Below, piece by piece: positions 1 through 10,339 of a DNA stretch of 64,000 nucleotides; the stretch's first letter is position 1; every line of letters starts with the position of its first letter. Source of the stretch: Adiantum capillus-veneris (Eukaryota; Streptophyta; Polypodiopsida; Polypodiales; Pteridaceae); NCBI GenBank assembly GCA_014529385.2, contig CM043944.1, positions 66,600,895 to 66,664,894 of the forward strand, written 5' to 3'. A model generated the notes under the pieces. That model searched no databases. It was given only the letters and a program-made list of their open reading frames with translations, and was not told the origin of the DNA. Made by a program: the position numbers and the translations under genes.

Positions 1-1134
1 AATTGCTCCGGCTACCTTTGTTTTGGAGCGTCTTGTACTTACCATTTTAGACCATTGTCGCCTTACTTTAGGTACAAGATGTAACAGCTGTGGCCATGTA
101 ATCTTCGGTCCTTGCTTTGCCACATAGAATGTTAGATCATAGGGCTTAGAACTTTCCCCTAGCTGGAAGTCGGTGATGCCCAATTTCTGTCGTGGCCTGG
201 ATGGCTTCTTGCTAGTTTCTCCTCTCATGCTTCTCTCATCATCTGATTGTGTAGCCTTCTCCCTCCTAGCTCTTTTCACAGTCATGGCCTCAAGTGGTTC
301 TAAAAAGGTTACCTTCTCCTTACCCTTGTCCCTCTCCTTTGCTCTGGGTGGATCCACTACTACGGCTTTTCCTTTCTCTTCTAGCCTTATGATGTTCACA
401 GGGCGATCAGGTGGTGGGGCTGGTGGAAGAGGTGGAATGGATGCTTGTAGTGGTGTCTAGGGTGGACGTAGAATTTGTGTTGGTGGGGTTGGTGCTCGGG
501 GTGGGGGTGTTCTTTCTCTATGGGGTGACAATTGGTTCCTCCTACCTCCTCTATTATAGTTTTGTCGTGGTTTGGGATAGTAGTACATACTGTGACCGTC
601 TTCTCCACAGTTGTAGCAATGATACTCCCTATTTTGTCATCGTGCTCTTCCAAGGTCTTGATCTCTTTCTTGACTCCTCCCTTGTTGTATTAAGTGGACA
701 TACAAATTCTGCAGTTGGTCAGTAATATGGGCCAACATATCTTGTTGGTCATCTCTTACCCCAAGAGTCGGTGGTGGTGGTGGAATGGTGGTTGTCGTAG
801 TTGCTAGTCGACGTGATGTTGCTGTTTCTGTTGATTCGGTTTCTTTGGCTTTCATTCGCAGCTTCTTGTTCTTTGACTTTTTTGAAGTGGTACCTCCCCC
901 AAAGCGCCTCTTAAAAGCGGTTTTTAAGGGTTCCCAGTCATCCTTGGTTGCTTGTGGAAGTGCATTGTACCATGATCTAGCTTCTAGCTTCATGAGATGC
1001 TTAAAGATTCTAACCCGGGATTCATCCGTATCTTTGTTTCTCACTACACATGCTACTTCAAAGTCATCTAGGATGTCTGTTACCAAATCCTCCCCCTTCT
1101 TTCCTTTAAATGTTGGAAATGCTACACTTGCCAT
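1..1134 (-). pseudogene. gag: GypA gag and gag-protease linker, two in-frame stops
   Basis: The start ATG is at 1134 and the protein begins MASVAFPTFKGKKGEDL, matching the start of GypC Gag (MSSSFPTF) and GypB Gag (MALSYPKF). The retrotransposon gag fold follows (LEARSWYNALPQATKDDWEPL). The frame is open to the window edge except for TGA at 637-639 and TAG at 457-459. Just after the TGA comes a zinc knuckle, CYNCGEDGHSMYYY, with C, C and H in place but Tyr where the last Cys should be. The edge sequence RRQWSKMVSTR-like matches RRQWPKLVSTR in GypC, which lies before the protease. Gag would coat genomic RNA in the particle; this copy cannot make full-length protein without readthrough. Confidence 0.75.
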
Positions 1135-1218
1135 GATTACTGAGAGAGAGCTAGAAAGACACACTGCTTAACTTGCAAAAGTTTTTTTTCTTCTTTACAA
1201 GGAGGCGTGTATACCCTC

Positions 1219-1437
1219 TTATACTAGGACATAGATTAAAACTTCAAACGGTACATTGCCTTGTACCAAAGGTAGGACAAATGGTTGATCTGATGCCAGA
1301 ACCTCAAAAAATCACTCCCCACCCAGCATGGTGTCAATGACGTGCTAGTAGTGAGCCTTCAAATCCAGTATTACCTTGATTGAGCGTACACGTGTTGGTA
1401 CGTGTGATCTGTCTTGAGGTAGGTTGTACTGATTCAT
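1219..1437 (-). pseudogene. GypA leader ORF, 72 codons, member of a conserved small-ORF family
   Basis: This lies between primer site and gag, in the sense of gag. From ATG at 1437 the frame runs 72 codons to TAA at 1219-1221, with TAG at codon 31 and TGA at codon 42. It was too broken to appear as an open frame. The C-terminal half, FEVLASDQPFVLPLVQG then FEVLIYVLV, aligns with the second leader ORFs of GypC and GypG (INPFILPMIRY...DVFIFVLF). The length is the same as in the intact copies, which supports a shared origin. Function unknown. Confidence 0.6.
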
Positions 1438-1454
1438 GTGAAGCTTAGAGGTGC

Positions 1455-1679
1455 TTAGTCACTGTCCAAGCTTGTGGGAGAGGGTGGTGTTCTTTCCTTA
1501 AAAAAACTCAGTAGATCCCTAGTTTTGCTAGTGAGAGTGTGAGCCAATGATTCCGTTATCTCTGCTGCAGCATCAGGTGCGACTTGAAAACTGACTGTGA
1601 TAATTACCTCGGTGACTTGAGTTACCCGATTCTCAAAGTAGAATCGTGTTGATTCTCTATTGTGTAGAGCTCCTTCCAT
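1455..1679 (-). CDS. Possible second leader ORF of GypA, 74 aa
   Basis: This open frame sits just upstream of the broken 72-codon leader ORF, in the same sense and of similar length (74 aa). It starts MEGALHNRESTRFYF and includes VTEVIITVSFQVAPDAAAE. Its position equals that of the first leader ORF in GypC and GypG, but I see only faint similarity (RFYF then basic and hydrophobic residues). It could be a diverged member or a chance ORF. No function can be assigned. Confidence 0.3.
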   Translation of the reverse strand: MEGALHNRESTRFYFENRVTQVTEVIITVSFQVAPDAAAEITESLAHTLTSKTRDLLSFFKERTPPSPTSLDSD

Positions 1680-1978
1680 TTTGTTGTTGTGGGTTGGTTG
1701 TAGGTTGCGGACATGGTTTCGACCTTCTCCTTCTTCTTTTTGGCACTTGGCCTATGTATATCCACTGGGTTTGGCGTGTTGGTTGACTCTCCCACTCCAA
1801 ATCGATTATCGTTATGCCTGGAACTCGAGCTTCGATGGAGATGCGGAGTTCGTCTAGTTGTGCTTGGAGCTCTTCTTCTTCTGTCGTCCAATTAGCAAAT
1901 CCTGCTAGTCATTCATCCATTCACAATATTTTAGGGGTTTCAGTCTTGTAAACTGAAGGGTTTCATGAAAAGATCCTT

Positions 1979-1991
1979 AGTGGGGGCACCA
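1979..1991 (-). other. GypA primer binding site
   Basis: Minus strand reads TGGTGCCCCCACT, two bases inside the LTR edge. It starts with TGG, the complement of a tRNA CCA end, and nearly equals the sites of GypB (TGGTGCCCCCACA) and GypC (TGGTGTCCCCACT). I cannot name the tRNA. Confidence 0.65.
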
Positions 1992-1993
1992 AA

Positions 1994-3500
1994 TGACGGG
2001 AGCAAAGCGAACTCTGACGGCCTCTAAAACATCGAGGAACGAATGGCACGCCTCGAGCCTGTCATGGTAAAGCAAACAAGGGGCACCACCTAGCTTCAGC
2101 GGCTAGGACGCAAACAACACACCACCATAACAAAGTTTTCATACAAGAGATATGGATGCTTGGGAGTAATGATGAAGAGGAAAGGGAATGAGATCAAGTG
2201 AGAGAGAGAGAGAGAGAGAGAGAGTGAGGGAGGGGGTATAGCGGCTTAGTACTTAGGCACCACAAAAGGATGGCGAATCCGCACACCCTTCACACATACA
2301 CAAGCTCACTCCAAACACAAGACTAGGTGGCGATTCCGCACACCTCACATGGGCAAAACATTGCAAGAAAACATACTCACCAAACCTCAAGCTTTATTTA
2401 GAGAATAAGTTGATGAAATGGGAAGCATAGGGTAGGGGAATGAGAAGGGAGAGCGTGGTAGAGCACATGGCGGATAGGTGGGAGTTGATGGCAAAGACTC
2501 GCACGAGGGTTATGGCCATCATCCTTCATTTAGTTTCCCTTCATCTTCCATAGCCCAAGGGTGTAGAGGTCAAGCTCAAGACTAGCATGGTGATTGCGGT
2601 AATGGTGATGGTGTGGGTGTGTGTGTGTGCACTAGGCACACACAGTGCATAGTGTACTCTTTGGTGATGCTGTGTGTCCTTAGTGTGATGGTGACCCCTC
2701 TTTATATAGGGTAGGAGGGGGGGAGAAATTCTAGAATTTAGAAATGAAGAAATCATTATCTACGTAGGCCATGTGATTGTGGGCCCCACTTGTCAGGCTG
2801 TGTGTATATGTGCTAGAACAGCAGTCTCATGAGAGAGAGACTAAGAGAGAGAGATGGGTTGATGAAAAAAGGTGAGAGGTGACATGGAGAATAAAGTAAT
2901 TACAAGAGGGGAGTGTGTTCAGAGGTGAATCTGTGTGCGGATGTGTGTGAACACAAGAAAAATCAGGTAACCACCGAGTGGGGATGGGTCTGTGGGCACC
3001 TTTTTCAGTGAAACTGAGTGTGTGTGAGTGTGGGGGAGCTTATTTAGCTACAAGACAAGAGACATGGCGCCCTTTAGAGAGAGAGGGGGGTGTTTGGGTC
3101 ATGGGATATGATAGGAGAGAGAAAGAGGGATGGGGTATACTGTTTTGGAAGATAGGGTAAGTTGCATGTGAGTTAGGGTGCATTATTGGTGAGTTATAAT
3201 GCATTATTGGTGAGAGGTGGGGTAGCTTGAGGGGAGAGAGAAAGGAGAAAGGACAAGGGGAAGAGAGAGGGGGTTGACCTTTTGAGTGGAGGAGAGGAAA
3301 AGGGACACCCGACGGGGCAACAGTGAAGAAAAAGGAGGCAAGGTGGGGATGGGCTACCCCGCAGGCATGAGGTGGCCTATTTTACCTTTCTTATATATTT
3401 ACATAATCATACTTTTTTTTTTCTTACTTTTTCCAATGCGTTTTATCACTCCCTCCCCAAGAGGGGGTTTTCATGGGGTGGGGACGAGAGAAGAGGGGTA
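1994..3500 (-). repeat. GypA 5' LTR (outer edge uncertain)
   Basis: The inner edge is fixed by the primer site; the plus strand begins TGACGGGAGC, similar to the TGAGGGCGAG edge of GypC. The interval is non-coding and rich in simple repeats: (AG)n at about 2201-2223, GT-rich runs near 2614-2630 and many GAGAGG tracts at 2830-3350. A minus-strand TATA box at 2701-2708 fits an LTR promoter. No second LTR is in the window, so the outer end is an estimate. Confidence 0.5.
2701..2708 (-). promoter_or_regulatory. TATA box of the GypA LTR
   Basis: Minus strand TATATAAA followed by GAGGGG, about 700 bp upstream of the primer site and pointing toward gag. Position and context fit the LTR core promoter. 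Confidence 0.45.
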
Positions 3501-3511
3501 TGGGAGCTTGG

Positions 3512-3753
3512 ATTCTGAAAAGCCCCCATATCAGAAAGTGGGTGCTCGAGTTGGAGGAGTTTAAATTTGAATTCAACATTGATAGTACAAGTCACTCACA
3601 TTTGGTCGACATTTTGGTCAACAAGGAATCAGATTTGCCGTATATCCTTGAGTGGTAAAGAAAGTAATTACAGAGGTACTTGACCTGGAGGAATCTTTTA
3701 CCATGTGGTTCGATAGTGCTTTTAGGAGAGTTGTGGAGAAGGTAGGACAGGGT
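3512..3753 (+). pseudogene. pol: Gypsy pol fragment: end of RNase H and start of second RNase H
   Basis: A plus-strand frame reads ILKSPHIRKWVLELEEF then FNIDSTSHSHLVDILVNK, matching KWVLELQEFEYTF...LVDILTYK of GypC pol. After a stop and a frame change it continues FTMWFDSAFRRVVEKVGQG, which resembles the start of a second (archaeal-type) RNase H with its first Asp. It ends exactly at the CACTA end (3754), so this gypsy copy was the target of that transposon. It runs opposite to GypA on its left, which probably inserted into or beside it. Confidence 0.6.
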
Positions 3754-3817
3754 CACTACAAGAGGTAATTAACATTAGCGACGCTCGCAGTGGGACGCTC
3801 AAAAGTGAAAATCCTCG

Positions 3818-3897
3818 GCGTCGCTATGGGCGTCTCTATGAGCGTCACTATTTTCTTTGTTACATAGAGACGCTCATAGCAACGCCCATAGCGATGC
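3818..3897. repeat. CACTA subterminal inverted repeat
   Basis: Arms at 3818-3846 and 3869-3897, 29 bp each with about 3 mismatches, built on GCGTCGCTATGGGCG and CTATGAGCGTC. Related GCGACGCTC units lie at 3778-3800. Subterminal repeats like these bind CACTA transposase in known elements. Confidence 0.6.
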
Positions 3898-4171
3898 TGA
3901 CAGGGGTAAAAAATAAACCAAGAGCGTCGAAAAATTCAGATCTCAGATCTAAGTTTTTGGTGTTGAAGTAAAGAGGTAACCCGCGCTCTCCCTCTCTCTC
4001 TCTTTCCCCCCCCCCCCCAACACACACACACACACGAGGAGAGGAAGGAGAGCCAGATAAAGACGAGATTATAACTCAGTTGTTCTGATCTCCGTGCACC
4101 TTGAGACCAACGTGTGCGGGGATTGAACATGACTAAAGAATGTGAAGTAGTTTACAGTGTGAATAAAAAGA

Positions 4172-4216
<45 letters not shown>

Positions 4217-4429
4217 GAGGATGTCAATAGAAGAATAAATTTATGTCCAAGTTATAACGTTTTTACCTTCATTATAGTGACGAGGATGTTGGGCCGTCTA
4301 ACCAAAACACCTATCTCTCAACAAGGATCTAATCTCCTTGTCATCAATGCAAGCATGCTGTGCTACGAACAAGACACGTTTCTTGGCAGCACGTTCATGA
4401 ATTTGGTGAGTTTGATCCATCTATTATAG

Positions 4430-5410
4430 ATTGAGTTGTTGAAAATTATAACTCGTTGGACTTTGACGCTGGCCAACAGGCAGCAATCATGCAACCCAAA
4501 AGACGTGTTTGCAGGCGCTTTGGTCAAGCAGCATACATGAGGCCACAAGATGTAGCCTCTCACAGGTCATAGAATGATCATGCAGACCACATTCCCAACG
4601 AGGAAATGTTTGAGCCCAATATCGATAAAATGATTAAGACAATCATGGATTCAGAAAGGCTTATCTATGCTGATACGAAAAGTAAAGTCGATACACCGGT
4701 GTATGATGGAGCATGTGTGTCTAGATTGAAGGCGCTCCTGGCTCTTCTCAACATGCAGGCAAAGTTTGGATGGAGTGACACTAACGTAATAGCGCTTTTT
4801 AGGGGATCTATTACAATGTTTTTACTTTAATAAAAAACTCTAGATGTATAATAATCTGATAGATTACTTACACAAGTGTACCGTATTGCTCAAAGAGCAC
4901 ATACTGCCAGCTGCTGATAATGTGATTCCAGATTCCAAAGAGGAAGCAAGAAAGATCTTGCAAAACTTGGGGATGGATTACAATTCGATTCACACTTGTC
5001 CTAGCTACTGCATTCTTTTATGAGGGGAATAGATAGACATGGGGAAGTGTCCGAAATGTGTTTTCAAGAGATATCGAGTAGATCTCCATGGAACAAAAAT
5101 TCCACAAAAGGTTTTGCAACATTTTCCTCTACTTCCTCACATCAAGCATTTCTTCAAATGTAAGTCCATGGCCACCCTAGCATAATGGCATGAGGAGAAT
5201 AAATCTTTGGATGGTGTGCTACAGATTCCTACAGATTGTGCAGCCTGGAAACATATAGATGAAACATGGTCAGATTTTGTCAGGGAAGCTCTAAATTTGC
5301 ACATAGGCCTGGCTATGGATGGTGTAAATCCATTTGGTTAAAGATCAACATCTTACAGTGTATGGCCCGTTGTCATTGTCAACTACAACATTCCCCCGTG
5401 GTTGAGAAAG
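4430..5410 (+). pseudogene. TNP2-like CACTA transposase remnant
   Basis: Pieces in shifting plus frames read LLKEHILPAADNVIPDSKEEARKI, LQNLGMDYNSIHTCPSYCIL, GKCPKCVFKRYRVD, KIPQKVLQHFPLLPHIKHFF, DGVLQIPTDCAAWKHID and IGLAMDGVNPFG...STSYSVWPVV. These are in the order of the plant TNP2 family (the Cys-rich CPxxC segment, then the KIPxKVLxHFPL and DGVNPF motifs). The reading breaks several times, with stops around 5023, 5183 and 5340, and ends at PPWLRK near 5410. The part at 4606-4830 (RLKALLALLNMQAKFGWSD) is the N-terminal side. It is not functional. Transposase would bind the subterminal repeats and cut the ends. Confidence 0.7.
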
Positions 5411-6283
5411 GCCTGAAATCTCTCTAGAGAGATATCAACCACATCCAAGTCCCACTTTTTTTGAGCAGGAAAAGTTTATCTTTTGGCAGGTTTCCACTCT
5501 CCCCGACCTCCAACAACAGAACTAGAGTCAGATTTTGTTGAACAAGAAGGGGCCACGCTTTTTCCCTCACCCCATCCTCCATATGATGTCTCTGTCTTTT
5601 TTTTTTTGGTAAGTACTGTTAGTCCCTTTTGTTTGTTAGGATTCATTAAGTCACATACAAGATAGAAGATTTACTTTATAAAGATCAACTTTTTGTATAC
5701 GGCCTTGTAGTTGCATGAAATGTCTGATAGGTAGCCATTAGGAAGAGGATGGGGTGTAGGAGGGTCTCTTTATTTGCCATGAGCTTAAGGAGGTGATTAA
5801 CATTTTGACGGGTAGGTGTACTCCATGTGTGCAAGAATGGTGGGTGTGTAAGAGATGTGTAAGAGTGGTCAAAGGATGCACTTTCCCCCCCAAAAAGGAA
5901 GTGGAAAGTTTTATGATTTTTGGCCTTCCATAACTCCCACATGTGATCTCCGATTTGAGCAGAGATCATAAATTTGCAATCTACACATTGAGCTCTCTCC
6001 ATAGATATGCTACATGATATGGTTTTACTCGCTAGATTTTAAAATCCATTTTGGGGAGAAACTTTGAATTCAAATAAACTAGATGTTTTACCTGTTTGAA
6101 TTCAAAAGCTGTCTTTGATTACTTTCTTAATACTAAAGGTTTGACTTCCTTAAACTGCCAAATAAAGAGGCCCTCCTAGACCCCTTTCTCTTCCTAATGT
6201 TTACATTTGATGGGTGCTTTCGTTTAACTGCATCACCAAATTTGTTTGTCCTTGTAGGCTATCTCATAGTTTTATGAACATTT
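5411..6283. other. No recognisable feature
   Basis: AT-rich sequence with a poly-T tract near 5597-5608. A 105-aa minus-strand frame at 5685-6002 has no family resemblance and no supporting context. It may be transposon filler. Confidence 0.4.
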
Positions 6284-6478
6284 TCAATCATTTTTTGCCT
6301 CATGTTGCTGTTGAAGACTGATCAACATTCTTTTCTTACCTCTGGCATTATAACCTTGTGCATATGGATTTTGAGACATACCTTGTGAAGCTTCATCATG
6401 TTCCTGCACATACTTCTCTTTGTAGTGCTCATGCATCTCCTTAGTCTTTTCTTTATATGGACTGTAGATTTTTTTCAT
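6284..6478 (-). pseudogene. Element F, distal charged segment
   Basis: A 64-aa frame beginning MKKIYSPYKEKTKEMHEHYKE, rich in Lys and Glu, followed by YAQGYNARGKKRML. The latter is weakly like the AQGYYQVNRRIWLPK unit of element E. The downstream sequence is closed by stops. Coding status is uncertain. Confidence 0.25.
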
Positions 6479-7166
6479 GTTTTTTGAAAAATCTCAAAAA
6501 ATAACTAAATAAAACCAAAACTCAGTCCAACAAAAAGAAAAATCATTCAAATATAATTATAAATGCTATGTACATTGTACACATGTCCCCAAGGACTCTT
6601 ATATGACTTTTTTCCCCGTACTTCTTATAACGGTACTATATGGGCATACACTGTGAATTTTGTCAAAAACATTTATCACACAATCAGACGCAAAAATTCA
6701 ATGCAGTTCACAAAGCATTTCCATGTAATGTTCATAATATCAGATCCACATTTAGAATGCCTCTCCCCCTCCTATTTGGAGTCCTCCTAGACAACATGTA
6801 TCGTCAAGGGTATGTGTTGTGCTTGGATAATAAAAAATGTACCAATGTAGGCCTTGTAATGTAGCCCTATTATGCATACACAGTCAATGCGTGGAGAAAA
6901 TTTATGTTGTGCAAGATGTGGGCATAAGAAGTTTCCTTCATGGCATTTATAGGTGAGGCTTCCTACTCTAAGAAATGTTATGGCCTTTGAAGCTCCTATG
7001 ACATTTTCTTGATTGAAGGTTGTAGCGAGATTTGGATTCTCTACTTGGTTACCTCTGTTTTTTTTTTTCTTCCAAGATTTTTGTGTGAACTCACCTTATT
7101 TCTTGATCCATAATCCTTGTGCAACATGGAGTGGGGAAGTGAGCGACTTGTTTGCTTCTAGCTGTG

Positions 7167-7472
7167 TTATAATTGTAGAAGGAATTGAAAGAATTCAAGC
7201 GGCGGTGCAATGAAAGTAGTTTTATTGGTTTCCTTTGGGACCCACTTCTTTGTGATTACCGGTTGTTTCAGTGATGTTGCTCCTTTGGAATCCATACTTA
7301 TCCCTGCTTTGTTTGTGTTTGAAGAGATTTCTTGGGGATCCACCTTGTCTTTGTGTGAGTCAACAACGGTCTTTGTTTGTACGCTTGGTTGGGGACGGGA
7401 TTCACACATTGGTTGATACTTTAATTGTTTCAAAATCCAAATAAACTCCTGATCTCTTTGTGCTTGACTCAA
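7167..7472 (-). pseudogene. Element F, segment with KKWVPKE motif
   Basis: A 101-aa frame beginning MSQAQRDQEFIWILKQLKY and containing VITKKWVPKETNKTTF. The same W-V-P-K-E string occurs in element E (RYKWVPKEQ at about 56580). It lies downstream of the protease segment, as in E. It is Ser/Thr/Lys-rich and probably disordered. I do not recognise a domain, and the surrounding frames are broken. Confidence 0.35.
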
Positions 7473-8540
7473 CTTTTGTGGAACTCAAATATGAGTTGAA
7501 ATTCTTGCTACTTTGTGATTTTCTTAGTTGTTCTTGCATGCTTCGGTTGTTTTATGTTTGGTGTTGGATCTTGTAGTTTTTCATCAACGATATTTATGTT
7601 CTTGATCCATCCTTGCTTTTGGACGAGCTGGCTTTTCGGTTTCCATATTTGTCAAACTTTTTGGCTTTGACTTGTTGTTCTTTGCTTTTGGCCTTCCTTG
7701 GTTGTCACAAAAGCTTCTAGTGATAGTTTTGACTTGATTTTCTAGTAGGGGATCTCATAAGAATCATCATTGTGGCTATTATCCTCAACAAGGTTGATAT
7801 CTAGCACTTTCCCTTGGTGGTTCGATTGGTTATGGAAAGTTAATGTATGTGTGCTCTTGGATTGCAGATTCTAGGAAGAATTTTCTAGTCAATTGATTAG
7901 TGCGTTGTAAGATTGTTGACATGGTGGCCTTACTCTTGGTTGAGTCTTTTCTCCATGTATATGTGCCACGCATGAGGATGCTTATTGCAGTTGCATCGCC
8001 GTCTAGGATTTTGGAATCCACTTTTGATGCACTTTATTCTTGTAGTGAGGTGACATTGGTTCTTGGGTCTTTGATCTAGAAAAATCATAAAATTATGCAT
8101 TAGTTAAAGTGTCGTTTATGTCATCTTTTGGGTTGTTCAAATTTCCATTGTTGGTATCTTCTTGAAGCTCCAAGTGTTCTACAAAGTCTTAGAACTTGTC
8201 TTTCTCTTCGTCATCTAATCTGCAACATTCCTTTGTTTGTTCTTCGTTGCGAGCACTTGATGATGCCTAGTTCTTTTTGTTTTCATGGATCACACTCACT
8301 GCAAAATAAGGAACGACTTCAAATCCATTTTCATCCTCATAAAACTTTGTTTCTAGAATGTCTTGAATAGCATACACATCAAAAGTAGACAAGATGTCTT
8401 CCCATTCTAGTGGCTCCAATGCTTCTTCAAGAAATGGTTATGGGATATAATCCCTATCTTTGATTGTCCTTTCTAAAATACACTCCTCTTGCTTTAAGAT
8501 TCCGTATTGCAAAGCTCCACACATTCACTGTTCTTTAGGC

Positions 8541-8995
8541 TTACCCCACCATGCTAGATATTTTGATCCTTCTATTGTAGAGTAATAAAAATCCACAAGT
8601 TCTCTTCACATCCTTGTAACTATGGTCCTTAAGATTTATTCTGATCATGGTTTCTACGTGTCTACGGTAGATATGATCATAACCCCAATCTTGAACCATT
8701 TTCAATTGCCTCATAAATGGTCTTTCTAGAATGATGTCATAAGTGTTCTTCTTACCAAAATAATCAATAACAAATTTTTTCTCATATTCAATGCCACAAG
8801 AAGTAACAACTACTTTTTCTAGGAGTCCTATAGACATTTCCATGTGTTATCTGCAAGCTGTAGTTTCATCCTTGTAGCCCTCATTGTCGGTTCTCCCCAT
8901 TGTTTCTAGATCTCCTTTGTTGTGATGCCAATGCCAACTCTACTGTCAAGGATTGCGATAGTTTTTATACCTTGGAATTTTAGAGTAAGAGTGGT
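8541..8995 (-). pseudogene. Element F retropepsin-like protease
   Basis: Minus-strand translation gives TLTLKFQGIKTIAILDSRVGIGI, then after a stop LQLADNTWK and, in the 100-aa frame 8541-8843, FVIDYFGKKNTYDIILERPFM. This is the aspartic protease layout: the ILDSG site (here DSR) followed by the D-x-I-L-G-x-P segment (here DIILERPF). A stop lies between the halves, and Gly to Arg at the active site would inactivate it. The protease would cut the polyprotein. The family differs from the DGG protease of GypB and GypC. Confidence 0.55.
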
Positions 8996-9094
8996 GTTTC
9001 CATCTTTGTCGTCAAAGTACTTGCCTACCTTGCTTAATTGCAGTGGCCTAGTGCTTAGCTGAGGCATTTATAGCTCTTTGATCCCTTCCTTGAT

Positions 9095-9915
9095 TTGAGT
9101 CATTGGGTTTTTACACCAAATTTCTTTAGGAATTTTCCCACAATAATCCACATGTTTGGTCTTATTGTGAGAAGCTCGGCTAACGTTATCGTACATGTGA
9201 TTGGGGTATACAAAGTGTCTATCAGCCCTTTTAAACTGATAACCTTGTTGGAAGAAATCTCTGTGGTGGGACTACATAACATCTGACTTGGACTCGTTGT
9301 CTCCCGTATAGGATGGTAGTTTTCTTAGCGAATGGGGTTGACTATCCATAGACTATACATATCTTTTGTCTTCCCAAAATGTTTGCACTTCTAGATTCAT
9401 TTGAGATCTAGTATCAATTTCCTCTATTGGTGGAAGAAACACTCCATTTCCATCATCAGTCTGGTTGATTCATCTTCTTAGCTCACTCACTTCATTGGCC
9501 TCTCTGACTTGTTTTCAGAATTTATCAACACCGTCTACTTCTTTAGAATCCTATGGTAAAGTTAAGTCAAACTCCTTGCAAGAGTTATCTATGGTATTCA
9601 ACAGTATCCTTGGTTCTAATGTTGGGTCCTTGAGCTTTCTCCGTTCTTGTGACTGAAATCTTACTCTATTTGTTCCTGGTTTGGTGGGACTATTGGTGGA
9701 GGTGGGACAAGGATCACATCCTCACGTTTCCCAATTGGCGGTTCTAGTAACACGTAGGTTGCTTCAATCATTTTCTTGAACATTTGAAGAATTTTCTTTT
9801 CTAGTTTCGCATATGGATATGTCCTCCACCTCTGTTCTTGAGTTTGGTTGTTTTTGAGCCATGTTTCATAGGATTTTAGGAGGGCATCTAATGGCTCATT
9901 AACTTTCTCGACCAA
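9095..9915 (-). pseudogene. gag: Element F gag-like middle region
   Basis: Two open pieces, 9661-9915 (PLDALLKSYETWLKNNQTQEQ and PPPPIVPPNQEQIE) and 9100-9282 (VISLKGLIDTLYTP, ITLAELLTIRPNMWIIVGKF), lie between knuckle and protease on the minus strand. The AELL...W..VGKFLKK stretch resembles the link before the protease in plant gypsy polyproteins. The rest is closed by many stops. Assignment rests mainly on position. Confidence 0.35.
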
Positions 9916-10339
9916 TATTGATCCTCCTAGAATAGAACTTTTTGGATCACTTTCCGTTGATGGTTCTTCAAGAGGTTGAGACTTTTGTGTAAGAGAAGGT
10001 GCAACTATTTCCTCATGTTGTCTTATCCTCTCTTTAGCTTTTGACTAATCTCCTTAGCTAGGAACTTTGGCTCTCATTCCCTACGTGCTTTTATCCTAGC
10101 CTTTCTAGATTTACAACTATACCGTTTGCTCTTTGTTTTTTGACCAAATGCATTGGTTTTTGGTTCACCCATGTCTAGGCTCGTGTCACTTTCTATTTTC
10201 TTTGTCTCTGGATTCGCAGCAGCTTCCTTTTGAGCTTGCACTCATGTAACTACTTGAACTAGTATGAATTTTTTGTTTTTCAAGCTACTGGGTATCCGAC
10301 CAATTCCTGAGACACTCGTGATTTTTATGACTTGGATTG

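Larger units (their letters stand above)
1..3500 (-). mobile_element. GypA: 5' part of a Ty3/gypsy LTR retrotransposon
   Basis: Read on the minus strand, the order from right to left is LTR (from 1994), primer site (1979-1991), leader with small ORFs, and gag entering protease sequence at the window edge. This is the normal 5' order of a gypsy element, so the rest of pol lies to the left of the window. The outer LTR edge is not fixed: it lies between about 3470 and 3510, where plus-strand gypsy RNase H sequence begins. Gag resembles that of GypC at 49998-51536. Confidence 0.75.
3754..5410 (+). mobile_element. CACTA (En/Spm) DNA transposon, 5' part
   Basis: The element begins CACTACAAGA, the standard CACTA terminus, and interrupts gypsy coding sequence. 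Next come subterminal inverted repeats (3818-3897), a pyrimidine/C/CA simple-repeat block (about 3985-4035), an (AG)n tract (4171-4210) and a decayed TNP2 transposase. The 3' terminus is not convincingly present: the inverted end at 8037-8047 has no matching 3-bp flank. The end given is only where recognisable transposase stops. Confidence 0.65.

Noticed and set aside
785-1171. 128-aa plus-strand frame
   Set aside because: Exact antisense of GypA gag.
8037-8047. TCTTGTAGTG, an inverted CACTA terminus that could close the element starting at 3754
   Set aside because: The flanking three bases (AGG against GGT) do not match, no subterminal repeats precede it, and it lies within element F sequence. 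A chance 10-bp match is likelier.
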